Counted from the stretch's first letter, positions 25,049-34,233 are shown. The stretch is DNA of 64,000 nt from Lachnospiraceae bacterium (GCA_019423745.1 JAHZAV010000011.1:9635-73634); one strand, 5' to 3'. A program made the numbers and translations. The notes: generated by a model not told the origin, from the letters alone.

Positions 25049-25090
25049 TACGTGTGGTACACATAGTTTGAATGATTTTAATAGGAAAAG

Positions 25091-25122
25091 AAAAAGCCTT
25101 GCATTTTATGCAGGGCTTTTTT
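25091..25122 (+). terminator. Terminator after efp
   Basis: AAAGCCTTGCAT pairs with ATGCAGGGCTTT around a TTT loop, followed by TTTT. Confidence 0.85.
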
Positions 25123-25200
25123 ATAATATAAGTTACCATAATATCTGACTGCCGGGGAACTGTGGAAAGACAGAAGCAATCTAACGGGGAAAGGAGCTTT

Positions 25201-26103
25201 ATGTCGTATGAAGAATTTGTGGAACTGGTAGAAAGAAGACTTCGGGAAAATTTTTCGGGGAAGAGGGATATATACATCCGTACGGCTTTGAAAAACAATG
25301 GAGGCCAGCGTAAGGGGATTGTAATTCGCGAGCCGGATTTAAATATATCTCCTACAATATATCTTGAGGAGTATTTTAAAAGATATCAAAGCGGATCTAC
25401 TCTGGAAGAAATTGAACAGCAGATTGAGGAGTTATACCAGCATGTAAAGGTAACGCACAGATGGGAGGGGGCATTTCTGGCTGATTATGAAAATGTCAGG
25501 CCAAGAATCGTTTACCGGGTAGTGGGCTGCCGAAACAATGGGGCTTATTTAGAGGGCGTTCCCTATGTATCTTTTCTGGATCTTGCAGTTGTTTTTTATG
25601 TAATGCTTGATCTGGGTGAAGAAGATGATATGGTTTTCATGCCAATCAGTAACGAGCATCTTCAGCTGTGGAATGTGACAAGAGATGACATCTATGGGGA
25701 AGCCTGTAAAAACACAGAAAAACTCCTTCCTGCAGAATTTGCACCTATGCAGACAGTCATTTGCGAAATGTTTGGAGAAGAAGAGTTGGGAGCAGAAGAG
25801 CAGGCGGAAGAGGATGTCTATATTCTGACAAACAGCAGCCGGAATTTTGGCGCGGCTGCGATACTCTATCATTCCTGTCTAAAACATATCGGAGAATATT
25901 TGGGGGAGGATTACTATGTGATGCCAAGCAGCATTCACGAGGTGATTATTCTGCCGGTCAGCATGGCACCTTCCTGGAAGGAACTTGATTTTATTGTCAG
26001 TGAAATGAATGAGACGCAACTAAAAAGCGAGGATGTATTGTCAGACGGAGCATACTTATACTGCAGAGAGAAGGATCAGCTTATGCTGTCAGAGATATTG
26101 TGA
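25201..26103 (+). CDS. DUF5688-like hypothetical protein
   Basis: A 300-residue soluble protein starting SYEEFVELVERRLRENF, with the pattern LEEYFKRYQSG-TLEEIEQQIEELY and a later FGAAAILYHSCLKHIGEYLGEDYYVMPSSIHEVIILP. This layout matches Lachnospiraceae proteins I know as DUF5688; the family has no assigned function. The HEVIILP segment resembles a degenerate metal site but has no HExxH. ATG 25201 has GGAAAGGAG upstream; the frame also extends to GTG 25162. It is flanked by two terminators, so it is a single-gene unit. Confidence 0.8.
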   Translation: MSYEEFVELVERRLRENFSGKRDIYIRTALKNNGGQRKGIVIREPDLNISPTIYLEEYFKRYQSGSTLEEIEQQIEELYQHVKVTHRWEGAFLADYENVRPRIVYRVVGCRNNGAYLEGVPYVSFLDLAVVFYVMLDLGEEDDMVFMPISNEHLQLWNVTRDDIYGEACKNTEKLLPAEFAPMQTVICEMFGEEELGAEEQAEEDVYILTNSSRNFGAAAILYHSCLKHIGEYLGEDYYVMPSSIHEVIILPVSMAPSWKELDFIVSEMNETQLKSEDVLSDGAYLYCREKDQLMLSEIL

Positions 26104-26110
26104 AAATAAA

Positions 26111-26142
26111 AAAGAAGGAGCAGAGTTTTCTGTTCCTTCTTT
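26111..26142 (+). terminator. Terminator after the DUF5688-like gene
   Basis: AAAGAAGGAGCAGA (26111-26124) pairs with TCTGTTCCTTCTTT (26129-26142) with one G-U pair. It sits directly at the 3' end of the minus-strand tRNA and may end both transcripts. Confidence 0.8.
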
Positions 26143-26146
26143 ATTA

Positions 26147-26218
26147 CGTCTCTGACCAGAGTCGAACTGGCGCACCTGCCTCCGGAGGGCAGTGCTCTAT
26201 CCACTGAGCTACAGAGAC
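26147..26218 (-). tRNA. tRNA-Arg (anticodon CCG)
   Basis: A 72-nt cloverleaf on the minus strand. The acceptor is GTCTCTG/CAGAGAC, the D arm GCTC/GAGC, the anticodon stem CTGCC/GGCAG with loop CTCCGGA (anticodon CCG, reads CGG), and the T arm GCCAG/CTGGT with TTCGACT. The discriminator is G and CCA is not encoded. Confidence 0.95.
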
Positions 26219-26327
26219 AAGAAGTATAATAGCACAATTAAGGTAAAATTACAAGATTGACTTTCAAAAAAATAGCGAGTATTATTTTTAGTGCCAGACT
26301 GCAATAGAATAGAAAGTGGAGGTAAAA

Positions 26328-26957
26328 ATGAAGGGAAGACTGAAATGCAGCGGCAACTTGGCAAAGCAAAGCAGATTCCTTGGAATTATGGCAGGATGTC
26401 TGTTGGTGGTAGTGCTGGTTGCAGCGGGGTTCAATCTTACCAAAGAAAAAGCGAGAAGTAAAGCAACACAAGATACAGCAGCCGAAATGAGAGAGGACAC
26501 TTTAGAGAAAGAAAACAAAGGCTGGGAGCTTATTACACAAAATCCACTGAAAAAAAATACGGATTCGGCGATAGATCAGAAAATCCGCGATTATTATGCA
26601 CAAAAGAAAAATGAAAATGGATTCGCAGAAGGCTATAACAATATTGAGATTTATCTCAAAAAGGCAAAATATGAAGATTGTTATGTGGCTTTTGTGGAAT
26701 ACACAATGAAAATAAAGGACATTTATACAGAGGTTCCCGGAATGGAAACCTTGTATCTGCAAAAGGAAAAGGGAGGGTGGCAAATTGTTTCTGGAACGTC
26801 TGATGATCAGATTACCCAGGAGGCAAAGAAGGTCGCGTCCCATAATGATGTACAGCAGCTTATGGCAAATGTGGAGCAGGATTATGCCGATGCGGTAGCT
26901 TCAGATGCTATGCTTGCGGAAGTGCTTGCAGATCTGGAACAAGCCTCTTCACAGTAA
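26328..26957 (+). CDS. Hypothetical membrane-anchored extracytoplasmic protein
   Basis: A 209-residue protein with one membrane segment at about residues 17-37 (FLGIMAGCLLVVVLVAAGF), then a charged helical linker and a globular domain about 60-170 that looks like an NTF2-type fold (IDQKIRDYYAQKK, then YVAFVEYTMKIKDI, and ETLYLQKEKGGWQIVSG). A C-terminal helix is rich in Ala, Glu and Asp. No family is recognised. ATG 26328 follows GGAGGT; the frame opens at GTG 26316. azlC follows after 46 bases, but a functional link is not evident. Confidence 0.78.
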   Translation: MKGRLKCSGNLAKQSRFLGIMAGCLLVVVLVAAGFNLTKEKARSKATQDTAAEMREDTLEKENKGWELITQNPLKKNTDSAIDQKIRDYYAQKKNENGFAEGYNNIEIYLKKAKYEDCYVAFVEYTMKIKDIYTEVPGMETLYLQKEKGGWQIVSGTSDDQITQEAKKVASHNDVQQLMANVEQDYADAVASDAMLAEVLADLEQASSQ

Positions 26958-27003
26958 AGAGGTAATGCGAATGATATACAACGGATAAAGGAAGGCGTAA
27001 GGA

Positions 27004-27711
27004 ATGGCTGGTTATAAACGCGCATTCAGGAAGGCGTTCCCCTATACGATACCTGTGTTGACGGGATATCTGTTTATCGGGATCGCCTTTGGCGTTATGT
27101 ATGCAGAAAAAGGATATTCCTTTTTATGGGCAATATTAATGAGCATGCTTGTGTATGCAGGATCAGGGCAATATCTGGCAGTGAACTTTTTTGTGCCGGG
27201 TATTTCTTTTGTACAAGTAATTTTCATGACTTTAATGGTAAATATTCGACATATATTTTATGGGATATCATTGCTTGATAAATTTAATCAGATGGGGAAA
27301 AAAAGATGGTATATGATTTTCGGACTGACAGACGAAACATATTCCCTTTTGTGTACTACCAAAATACCAGAAGGTGTGGAGGAAGAAAAGTTTCTATTTG
27401 CTATTTCCATTATGAATCAGTCATATTGGGTAATTGGTTCTGCCATCGGAGGACTTGCCGGATCACTTTTGCCGTTTAATTCAGAAGGCATCGACTTTGC
27501 GATGACAGCATTGTTTGTTGTGATTTTTGTAGAGCAGTGGATGGATGCTAAAAATCGGATTCCGGAAATCATAGGTGTAGTATCAGCATTTCTTTGCCTG
27601 CAAATATTCGGGGCAGATAGTTTTGTACTGCCGTCAATGATTCTCATTATAATCATTTTGTTTGTCGGACGTCGGAAACTGGATGAGAAGGAGGTGGCAA
27701 GATGCCGTTAA
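27004..27711 (+). CDS. azlC: AzlC family branched-chain amino acid exporter, large subunit
   Basis: A 235-residue polytopic membrane protein with the AzlC hallmarks FGVMYAEKGYSFLWAILMSM, YAGSGQYLAV, NIRHIFYGISL and a C-terminal cluster of hydrophobic helices. With AzlD it forms the LIV-E type exporter for branched-chain amino acids and analogues. It overlaps azlD by 10 bases. codY, whose effectors are these amino acids, lies earlier in the window, but I saw no CodY box at this locus. Confidence 0.93.
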   Translation: MAGYKRAFRKAFPYTIPVLTGYLFIGIAFGVMYAEKGYSFLWAILMSMLVYAGSGQYLAVNFFVPGISFVQVIFMTLMVNIRHIFYGISLLDKFNQMGKKRWYMIFGLTDETYSLLCTTKIPEGVEEEKFLFAISIMNQSYWVIGSAIGGLAGSLLPFNSEGIDFAMTALFVVIFVEQWMDAKNRIPEIIGVVSAFLCLQIFGADSFVLPSMILIIIILFVGRRKLDEKEVARCR

Positions 27712-28034
27712 GCGCAGGGTTATCGCTTATTATTATTCTTCTTGTGGCGGCAACTACTTTTGCTACAAGAGTTGTTCCCTTCCTTATTTTTCCGAAAGGG
27801 AAGGAGATACCGGATGTGGTTCGGTATCTTGGAAAGGTGCTGACGCCGGCAGTGATCGGTATGCTTGTGGTGTATTGTCTAAGGTCTGCACCTGTTGTAG
27901 AGACACCTCATGGTATACCGGAGGGAGTGGCTGTCCTCGTAACAGCTGTACTTCACGTTTGGAAGAGAAATAATCTTTTGAGCATTGGAGTGGGGACTGT
28001 ACTTTATATGGTATTGATTCAGATGTTCTTTTAG
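27702..28034 (+). CDS. azlD: AzlD family branched-chain amino acid transporter, small subunit
   Basis: A 110-residue protein with three or four membrane segments and the AzlD pattern TFATRVVPFLIFPKGKE, LGKVLTPAVIGMLVVYCLR and a late HVWKRNNLLSIGVGTVLYM. It is the obligate partner of AzlC. Its start lies inside the azlC 3' end. A convergent terminator follows. Confidence 0.92.
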   Translation: MPLSAGLSLIIILLVAATTFATRVVPFLIFPKGKEIPDVVRYLGKVLTPAVIGMLVVYCLRSAPVVETPHGIPEGVAVLVTAVLHVWKRNNLLSIGVGTVLYMVLIQMFF

Positions 28035-28041
28035 AAATAAG

Positions 28042-28092
28042 AAAAGGCATATGACAAACTGCAGAGAATACTGCAGAAGTCATATGCCTTTT
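28042..28092. terminator. Bidirectional terminator between azlD and the ABC permease
   Basis: AAAAGGCATATGAC (28042-28055) pairs with GTCATATGCCTTTT (28079-28092). The loop contains CTGCAG twice, so it can branch. Both strands end in T-rich sequence. Confidence 0.85.
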
Positions 28093-28104
28093 GTGTGTCC
28101 CGGA

Positions 28105-28923
28105 TTAGCTTAAATTGATTTTTTTCTTCATAATAAGATAGGATACGATATAAAGTACAATAGTAAATATTATTTCCAGGGCAAAAGAGAGATTCAATAT
28201 GCGTATCATATAAGAAGCAAATGTAATGTCAGCGCTGCCGGAAACACCTATTACAAGGTTGTTGGTTAACAGATCATAAATTCCCATTAGTACAGTGGCT
28301 GCTATAGATGAGATAGTTGTAATGATAAAATAGCATACGACTGCGCCTAGTACTTTGTGGCCATTGAAAAGCTGCCCCAGTATAATCGCTGCCTGTGTAG
28401 AGACAACGTTGGCGAGAGAACCGATAATGGTTAGTACTACCATGTAAAACAAAAAGAAATAAAAACTGCTTTGTCCCGAAAATCCTAACAGATGGAGTAA
28501 TTCACCCCAGTGGGAAGAAAGGAAATTTGTAAGTGGCGGGACCGCAATCAGGATCGTTGCACACAAATAGAGAATGAAGCTGTCGATGATGCACCAGATA
28601 GTTCCGGAAAGGGTTTTGGACAATAAGTGCATTCCTCTTGTAACAGGAAGTGTATTTGTGAGATATCCCTCATCAGAAAACAGATTTTTGTAAAATCTGA
28701 CGGCTATCACAATGATAGTACCCAGTGAAGCACCTACAAAAAGAATGATGTATATAGTTAAAGTCAGAGCAATAAGTAACTCGTCAATATCATCTATTTC
28801 ATAGGGAATTCTACTGGTCAGGAATATACGTCCAAGTATGGAGAATACAAGCAGGAAAGCATGAATAACGATCAGAAACCTGGTTGTGGATTTTAAATCA
28901 TACCGAATAAGTCTGCCTAACAT
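28105..28923 (-). CDS. ABC transporter permease
   Basis: A 272-residue protein with six predicted membrane segments (from FLIVIHAFLLVFSILGR near the N-terminus to FALEIIFTIVLYIVSYLIM near the C-terminus). An N-terminal RLIRYDLKSTTRF amphipathic segment is typical of ABC-2-type permeases in GntR-linked systems. It overlaps the ATPase gene by 7 bases. The substrate is unknown; analogous YtrA-type systems answer to cell-wall-active compounds. Confidence 0.88.
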   Translation of the reverse strand: MLGRLIRYDLKSTTRFLIVIHAFLLVFSILGRIFLTSRIPYEIDDIDELLIALTLTIYIILFVGASLGTIIVIAVRFYKNLFSDEGYLTNTLPVTRGMHLLSKTLSGTIWCIIDSFILYLCATILIAVPPLTNFLSSHWGELLHLLGFSGQSSFYFFLFYMVVLTIIGSLANVVSTQAAIILGQLFNGHKVLGAVVCYFIITTISSIAATVLMGIYDLLTNNLVIGVSGSADITFASYMIRILNLSFALEIIFTIVLYIVSYLIMKKKINLS

Positions 28924-29618
28924 CTGAACACCTCCCGGAATAACGCATCTACAGATTTGCCTTGATTCATGCGGATTTCATCAACCGTTGCATTGAGTAC
29001 AACCTGGCCTTGCTTTAAAAAGAGAACCCGGTCCAAAATGTTTTCAATATCTGTGATGAGATGCGTAGAAATCAGAATGGTTGCGTTTTCGTTATAATTA
29101 GTTAATATGGTCTGGAGAATATAGTCTCTGGCAGCAGGATCCACTCCGCCGATAGGTTCATCCAGTACGTACAGCTGTGCATCACGGCTCATGACTAGGG
29201 CCAGCTGAACTTTTTCTTTTGTTCCTTTGGACAGTGTACGCATGCGAGCGTTCATATCGATTTCCAAATCTGTCATCATGTGGTAAGCACGGTCAGAAAC
29301 AAAGTTTTCATAAAAATCTGAAAAATAGGAAATGATATCCTTAATCTTCATGGAAGGATCCAGATAGGTCCGCTCTGGAAGATAGGATACAATTTTCTTT
29401 GTTTCAACTCCGGGTGTCATTCCATCAATAAGAACCTGGCCCTCGGTAGGAATTAAGAGATCATTGATCAGCTTAATCAGAGTAGTCTTTCCACTTCCAT
29501 TTGGCCCCAATAGACCGATGATCTGTCCCCGTTCCAGAACCAGATTCAGATTCGTAAGGGCATTGACGTGGTTGTTATATTGTTTGGTGAGCCCTTTGCA
29601 TTCTAAAATCGGCTTCAT
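28917..29618 (-). CDS. ABC transporter ATP-binding protein
   Basis: A 233-residue ATPase with Walker A GLLGPNGSGKTTL, a Q-loop region, the variant signature LSKGTKEKVQLAL, Walker B LYVLDEPIGGVDP and the switch His in STHLITDIE. The signature LSKGT in place of LSGGQ is common in this subfamily. It is the middle gene of the GntR-ATPase-permease operon; the start lies 2 bases after the regulator stop. Confidence 0.93.
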   Translation of the reverse strand: MKPILECKGLTKQYNNHVNALTNLNLVLERGQIIGLLGPNGSGKTTLIKLINDLLIPTEGQVLIDGMTPGVETKKIVSYLPERTYLDPSMKIKDIISYFSDFYENFVSDRAYHMMTDLEIDMNARMRTLSKGTKEKVQLALVMSRDAQLYVLDEPIGGVDPAARDYILQTILTNYNENATILISTHLITDIENILDRVLFLKQGQVVLNATVDEIRMNQGKSVDALFREVFRC

Positions 29619-29620
29619 AG

Positions 29621-29989
29621 TTAGTTTTCCCCCTTTATAGCATCCTGAAGTAATGAAAGAGTCTCTTCGTCCTGAAATCCGAGACTGCGCATTTTTTCAA
29701 AAAATTCGCTAATGTAACTAGTAGCCTGATCCTGTTTCATCTTTTTCAACATGGTTTCATCCTCCGTTATAAACCGTCCGCTTGTTCGCTGGGCATACAC
29801 AAGTCCGCTGCGCTCCAGTTCAGAGAGAGCTTTTTGCATTGTGTTTGGATTTACAGCAGCTTCCACTGCAAGATCCCGGACGGAAGGAAGTTTATCACCA
29901 GGTTTATAAACTCCGGAAATAATATCCCGTTGGATGCGTTCCATAAGCTGCACATAAATCGGCCGGTCGTTATCTAATTCCCATGGCAT
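29621..29989 (-). CDS. GntR family regulator, YtrA subfamily
   Basis: A 122-residue regulator with an N-terminal winged helix (PIYVQLMERIQRDIISGVYKPGDKLPSVRDLA, then NPNTMQKALSELERSGL) and only a short helical C-terminus, characteristic of YtrA-type GntR proteins. These bind next to their own promoters and repress the ABC operon. The frame allows a GTG at 29998, but that overlaps the GAGG site; ATG 29989 is 9 nt after it and is preferred. A dyad operator candidate is at 30032-30051. Confidence 0.92.
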   Translation of the reverse strand: MPWELDNDRPIYVQLMERIQRDIISGVYKPGDKLPSVRDLAVEAAVNPNTMQKALSELERSGLVYAQRTSGRFITEDETMLKKMKQDQATSYISEFFEKMRSLGFQDEETLSLLQDAIKGEN

Positions 29990-30031
29990 GCATGTCACCT
30001 CGTTTCTCTATATCATATGATACTTAGTGAA

Positions 30032-30051
30032 TGTATTAACTATATAATACA
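30032..30051. promoter_or_regulatory. Candidate GntR operator
   Basis: A perfect 7-6-7 dyad: TGTATTA (30032-30038), 6 bp, TAATACA (30045-30051). It overlaps the presumed -10 region of the operon promoter, a position expected for autorepression. Confidence 0.6.
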
Positions 30052-30077
30052 ATAATACATAATTGAAAAATTGTCAA
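30049..30077 (-). promoter_or_regulatory. Promoter of the GntR-ABC operon
   Basis: On the minus strand TTGACA (30077-30072), 17 bp, TATTGT (30054-30049). It lies just downstream of the nfo stop. Confidence 0.6.
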
Positions 30078-30084
30078 TAGAAAG

Positions 30085-30102
30085 GCCGGCTTATTTGCCG
30101 GC
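30085..30102 (-). terminator. Hairpin at the nfo 3' end
   Basis: GCCGGC (30085-30090) and GCCGGC (30097-30102) pair as a strong 6-bp GC stem with a 6-nt loop, followed on the minus strand by CTTTCT. It overlaps the last nfo codons. Confidence 0.55.
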
Positions 30103-30987
30103 GATTTCTTCTTGAAGATGGGCATTGAAATGCCCGGATTTTAACATTTGTATTTCTTCCTTATAAGGTGGATAAGATTTCTTCGGATTTTCAGAAGAGG
30201 GGATATAAGGAGTTTCAAGAATTTTGGGGATATTTTTAAAATCAGGATGATGGACAATGGCATGAAGGGCATCAAAACCAAGGGTACCAAATCCAATATT
30301 GGCATGTCGGTCCTTGTGTGCCCCGATAGGGTTTTTACTGTCATTAATGTGGAAAACAGCTATTTGATCCTTGCCTAGAATACGGTCAAATTCATCGATG
30401 ACTCCATCAAAATTATTTTTAATATCATATCCACTATCGCTTACATGACAAGTATCAAAACATACCCGAAGTTTGTCATTATATACAACGCCATCGTATA
30501 TGCGGGCAAGCTCCTCAAAATTACGGCCAATTTCTGTACCTTTTCCAGCCATGGTTTCTAAAGCAATATTTACTTCTGTTTCCCGGGTAAGGATGTGATT
30601 CAGACCGCGAATGATCTGAGCAGTACCGGCGGCAAGTCCGGCTCCTACATGAGCACCAGGGTGAAGGATTAGCGTAGAACTTTTGCATGCAGCCGTACGG
30701 GTAAGCTCCAAAGCTAAAAACTCTTCGGCCAGTTCATAAGTTTCCGGTTTGACGGTGTTTGCAAGATTTATTATATAAGGGGCATGGACAATGATTTGTT
30801 CGATTCCATGTTCTTCCATATATTTCCATGCCGGATCAATATTAAGCTCGCTGATATCCCGGCGTTTTGTGTTCTGCGGGGCTCCGGTGTAGAACATGAA
30901 AGTGCTGGCACCATAAGAAACAGCCTCTTTTGCAGAACCAAGGAGCATTTCCTTTCCACTCATTCCTACATGAGAACCAATGATCAT
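30091..30987 (-). CDS. nfo: Deoxyribonuclease IV (AP endonuclease)
   Basis: A 298-residue TIM-barrel endonuclease IV. Metal-binding motifs are visible in order: IGSHVGMSGKE, IVHAPYIINLA, LILHPGAHVG, IALETMAGKGTEIG, VCFDTCHVSDSGYD and HINDSKNPIGAHKDRHANIGFGTLG. It incises abasic sites in base excision repair using three zinc ions. It is monocistronic on the minus strand, and the 250-base gap to argS must hold both promoters; I could not assign them confidently. Confidence 0.95.
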   Translation of the reverse strand: MIIGSHVGMSGKEMLLGSAKEAVSYGASTFMFYTGAPQNTKRRDISELNIDPAWKYMEEHGIEQIIVHAPYIINLANTVKPETYELAEEFLALELTRTAACKSSTLILHPGAHVGAGLAAGTAQIIRGLNHILTRETEVNIALETMAGKGTEIGRNFEELARIYDGVVYNDKLRVCFDTCHVSDSGYDIKNNFDGVIDEFDRILGKDQIAVFHINDSKNPIGAHKDRHANIGFGTLGFDALHAIVHHPDFKNIPKILETPYIPSSENPKKSYPPYKEEIQMLKSGHFNAHLQEEIAGK

Positions 30988-31238
30988 AACATTCCTTCTT
31001 TCTACTGTTTTATTTTCCCTCTAAAGCATAAATTCAAAGGGAGATGTATATCAACGCTAGCATAATTTTATAAAAATGGCAAGGAAAAAACGAGTTTGTC
31101 AAAAGAGAGATGTTGAGAGAAAAGGGGAATTATGGTAGACTGTAAAATGAATTAAAAGGCATTGTAATAAGAAACGGCAGATGAAGTGGCGGAAATTCGT
31201 TGCTATGAAGCCGATGAAATATGAATGGAGGAAAAAAG

Positions 31239-33005
31239 ATGAGAAAGCTTTTGGATATGATAACAGAGGAGATGGAAGAAGCTTTTGAAAAAGCAGGGTA
31301 TGACAGGGCTTATGCAAAAGTAACATTGTCAAATCGTCCGGATTTGTGCGAATACCAGTGTAATGGGGCAATGGCAGGGGCTAAAACGTACAAAAAAGCA
31401 CCGATTATGATTGCAAAAGATGTGGTATCTCAAATTGGAAATGAAGGCTGTGTTTCCGAGGCGGAAGCAGTTAATCCTGGATTTATTAATCTGAAAATAA
31501 ATGATAAATATCTGGCATCTTATCTGAATGATATGGCCGAAGAGGACACTCTTGGTCTGGAAAAGACAGAAAAACCGGAGATGATCGTCATTGATTACGG
31601 CGGACCAAATGTGGCAAAGCCTCTCCATGTAGGACATCTTAGATCAGCAATTATTGGAGAAAGTGTAAAGAGAATTTGCAGAGCCATGGGCCATAAAGTG
31701 CTTGGAGATATTCATATGGGGGATTGGGGATATCAGATGGGTCTGATTATTACAGAGTTGAAGAAGCGGCAGCCCAATCTTCCTTATTTCGATGAGAATT
31801 TCCAGGGAGAATATCCAAGTGAGGCACCATTTACGATTGGGGAACTGGAAGAGATCTATCCTACAGCAAGCGCCTATGCCAAAGAACATGAGGAGTACAG
31901 AGAAGAAGCATTGCATGCTACCTATTTACTTCAGAACGGACACAGAGGATATACTGCCATCTGGAAACATATTATGCAGGTTTCAGTGACGGATTTGAAG
32001 AAAAATTATGCTAATTTAAATGTAGATTTTGATTTGTGGAAAGGGGAGGCAGATGCACAGGCATACATCCCGGATATGATTGAAAGGCTGAAAGAAGAAG
32101 GGTTCGCAAGAATAGACGAAGGGGCGCTTGTCATTGATGTAAAAGAGGAAACGGACACAAAAGAAATTCCTCCATGTATGATCCAGAAATCAGACGGTGC
32201 TTCTTTGTATGGAACAACAGATCTTGCTACGTTGGTTCAGAGGGAGAAAGATTATCATCCGGATCAGGTGATTTATGTAGTAGATAAACGTCAGGAACTC
32301 CATTTTACACAGGTATTTAGGGCTGCAAAAAAGACAGGAATTGTTCCAGAGGAGACAAGGCTTCGTTTTCTTGGATTCGGTACAATGAATGGCAAAGATG
32401 GTAAGCCATTTAAAACAAGAGAAGGGGGCGTTATGCGCCTGGAAAACCTGATTCGCGAAATCAATGAAGAGATGTACCGTAAAATAACAGATAACCGGAC
32501 AGTTAGTGATGAAGAAGCAAAGGAGACAGCTAGAATTGTAGGAATGTCTGCTATTAAGTACGGTGATTTATCTAATCAGGCAAGTAAAGATTATGTATTT
32601 GATGTTGACCGATTTACTTCATTTGAAGGAAATACAGGTCCATATATTCTGTATACTATTGTGCGAATTAAATCCATTCTTCATAAGTACGAGGAAATGG
32701 GAAAGGCTCTTACCGGCCTTGCAGTCAGCGGTGCTCACAGTGACAGTGAAAAGGCACTTATGTTGGAAATTGCAAAATACAATGCGGTTATGGAGACGGC
32801 GTATGAAGAGACGGCACCCCATAAAATCTGCGCATATATTTATGATCTTGCAAATGCGTTCAATCGTTTCTATCATGAAACAAAAATTTTGGCTGAAGAG
32901 GATGAGAAGGTACAGGAAAGCTACATTGCCCTTCTGATTCTGACCAAGAGAGTTCTGGAGGCATGTATAGATATACTTGGCTTTGAGGCACCGGAAAGGA
33001 TGTAG
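31239..33005 (+). CDS. argS: Arginine-tRNA ligase
   Basis: A 588-residue class I synthetase. The HIGH-type motif is in GGPNVAKPLHVGHLRSAIIGE at about residues 120-140. The ArgRS N-terminal domain is short, and the C-terminal DALR anticodon-binding domain ends the protein (APHKICAYIYDLANAFNRFY). The canonical KMSK is not conserved (FKTREGGVMRL), as in many ArgRS. ATG 31239 follows GGAGG; the frame opens at 31221. The editing-protein gene follows after 7 bases. Confidence 0.96.
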   Translation: MRKLLDMITEEMEEAFEKAGYDRAYAKVTLSNRPDLCEYQCNGAMAGAKTYKKAPIMIAKDVVSQIGNEGCVSEAEAVNPGFINLKINDKYLASYLNDMAEEDTLGLEKTEKPEMIVIDYGGPNVAKPLHVGHLRSAIIGESVKRICRAMGHKVLGDIHMGDWGYQMGLIITELKKRQPNLPYFDENFQGEYPSEAPFTIGELEEIYPTASAYAKEHEEYREEALHATYLLQNGHRGYTAIWKHIMQVSVTDLKKNYANLNVDFDLWKGEADAQAYIPDMIERLKEEGFARIDEGALVIDVKEETDTKEIPPCMIQKSDGASLYGTTDLATLVQREKDYHPDQVIYVVDKRQELHFTQVFRAAKKTGIVPEETRLRFLGFGTMNGKDGKPFKTREGGVMRLENLIREINEEMYRKITDNRTVSDEEAKETARIVGMSAIKYGDLSNQASKDYVFDVDRFTSFEGNTGPYILYTIVRIKSILHKYEEMGKALTGLAVSGAHSDSEKALMLEIAKYNAVMETAYEETAPHKICAYIYDLANAFNRFYHETKILAEEDEKVQESYIALLILTKRVLEACIDILGFEAPERM

Positions 33006-33012
33006 ACAATAT

Positions 33013-34176
33013 ATGGAGATTGGTCAGACGGAGAAACTTTTTTATCAAGACAGCCACATGAAGGAATTTGATGCAAAAGTACTCTCTTGTGAAAAGGATA
33101 AAAATGGATACAGCATCATTCTGGATCAGACAGCCTTTTTCCCGGAAGGAGGCGGTCAGTATGCGGATACAGGATGGCTGGATGAGGCTGTAGTTTCTGA
33201 TGTAAGGGAAAAACAGGGAATCATCTGTCATATTACCGACCAGGCATTGGAAGCAGGGAAAATTGTTCATGGGAAAATAAACTGGGAAGAGCGTTTTGAG
33301 AAGATGCAGCAGCATACAGGAGAACATATTGTTTCCGGGCTTGTCCATGCGCGCTTTGGGTACGATAATGTGGGCTTTCATTTAGGAAGCGATTACTGCA
33401 CCATGGATTTTAATGGACCAATTACAATGGAAGAACTGATGGAGATTGAATGGGAGGCTAACAGAGCAGTGGCTTTAAACCTGGAAGTCCAGACCCTTTA
33501 TCCGTCAAAACAAGAACTTGCTTCCATGGATTACCGAAGCAAAATTGAGATAGAAGGTCAGGTTAGAATTGTAAAGATTCCAGGGTTTGATGTCTGTGCC
33601 TGCTGTGCGCCTCATGTAAAGAAAACAGGGGAGATTGGCCTGGTTAAGCTGGTAGGCAGAATGAATTACAAGGGAGGAGAGCGGATTACCATGTTGTGTG
33701 GGTTCCGCGCCCTTAGAGATTATCGGATAAAACAAGAGAATGCAAAAGCGATAGGAAGCCTTTTGTGTGAAAAAGAAAATGATATTTCAAAGGCAGTGGA
33801 AAAACTAAAGGAAGAAAGAGATGACTGGAAAAATAAGGCTGTCTTTATTCAGCAGAAACTTTTAAAATATCAGGCAGAAGATATATCAATAAGAGAAGGG
33901 GTTACCTGCTTTTTTGACAGTACACTGGAAGGCAATGCACCGAGAGAATTAATGAATGCACTTCTGGATAGAGGGGCTGCAATTGCAGCGGTATTTGCCG
34001 GAAACGAGGAATCTGGTTACCGCTATGTAATTGGAAGTCGGAAAGAAGATGTCCGCCCTCTGGGAAAAGAGTTGAATGAAAAATTTACCGGCCGGGGCGG
34101 TGGAAAACCGGAGATGGTTCAGGGAAGTTTAAGTGGGAAGCAGAATCTTATCGAAGAGTATTTGAAAACAAGATAA
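33013..34176 (+). CDS. AlaX-type alanyl-tRNA editing protein with DHHA1 domain
   Basis: A 387-residue protein like the editing part of AlaRS. The N-terminal beta-barrel has FFPEGGGQYADTGWL. The zinc site is formed by H101 and H105 in HTGEH and by Cys-x3-His in CCAPHV (about residues 197-201). A helical linker and a C-terminal DHHA1 domain (GAAIAAVFAG, then FTGRGGGKPEMVQG) follow, marking the long AlaX-L type. It would hydrolyse mischarged Ser- or Gly-tRNA-Ala in trans. It starts 7 bases after argS and is likely cotranscribed. The frame opens at 32977 inside argS; ATG 33013 fits the family. Confidence 0.9.
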   Translation: MEIGQTEKLFYQDSHMKEFDAKVLSCEKDKNGYSIILDQTAFFPEGGGQYADTGWLDEAVVSDVREKQGIICHITDQALEAGKIVHGKINWEERFEKMQQHTGEHIVSGLVHARFGYDNVGFHLGSDYCTMDFNGPITMEELMEIEWEANRAVALNLEVQTLYPSKQELASMDYRSKIEIEGQVRIVKIPGFDVCACCAPHVKKTGEIGLVKLVGRMNYKGGERITMLCGFRALRDYRIKQENAKAIGSLLCEKENDISKAVEKLKEERDDWKNKAVFIQQKLLKYQAEDISIREGVTCFFDSTLEGNAPRELMNALLDRGAAIAAVFAGNEESGYRYVIGSRKEDVRPLGKELNEKFTGRGGGKPEMVQGSLSGKQNLIEEYLKTR

Positions 34177-34179
34177 AAG

Positions 34180-34210
34180 AAAAGGACATGGAAAAAGCCA
34201 TGTCCTTTTT
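34180..34210. terminator. Bidirectional terminator between the AlaX-like and ProX-like genes
   Basis: AAAAGGACATGG (34180-34191) pairs with CCATGTCCTTTT (34198-34209) around a 6-nt loop, with T-runs for both directions. Confidence 0.88.
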
Positions 34211-34233
34211 ACATTTGCGGCTATTATGCTGTT

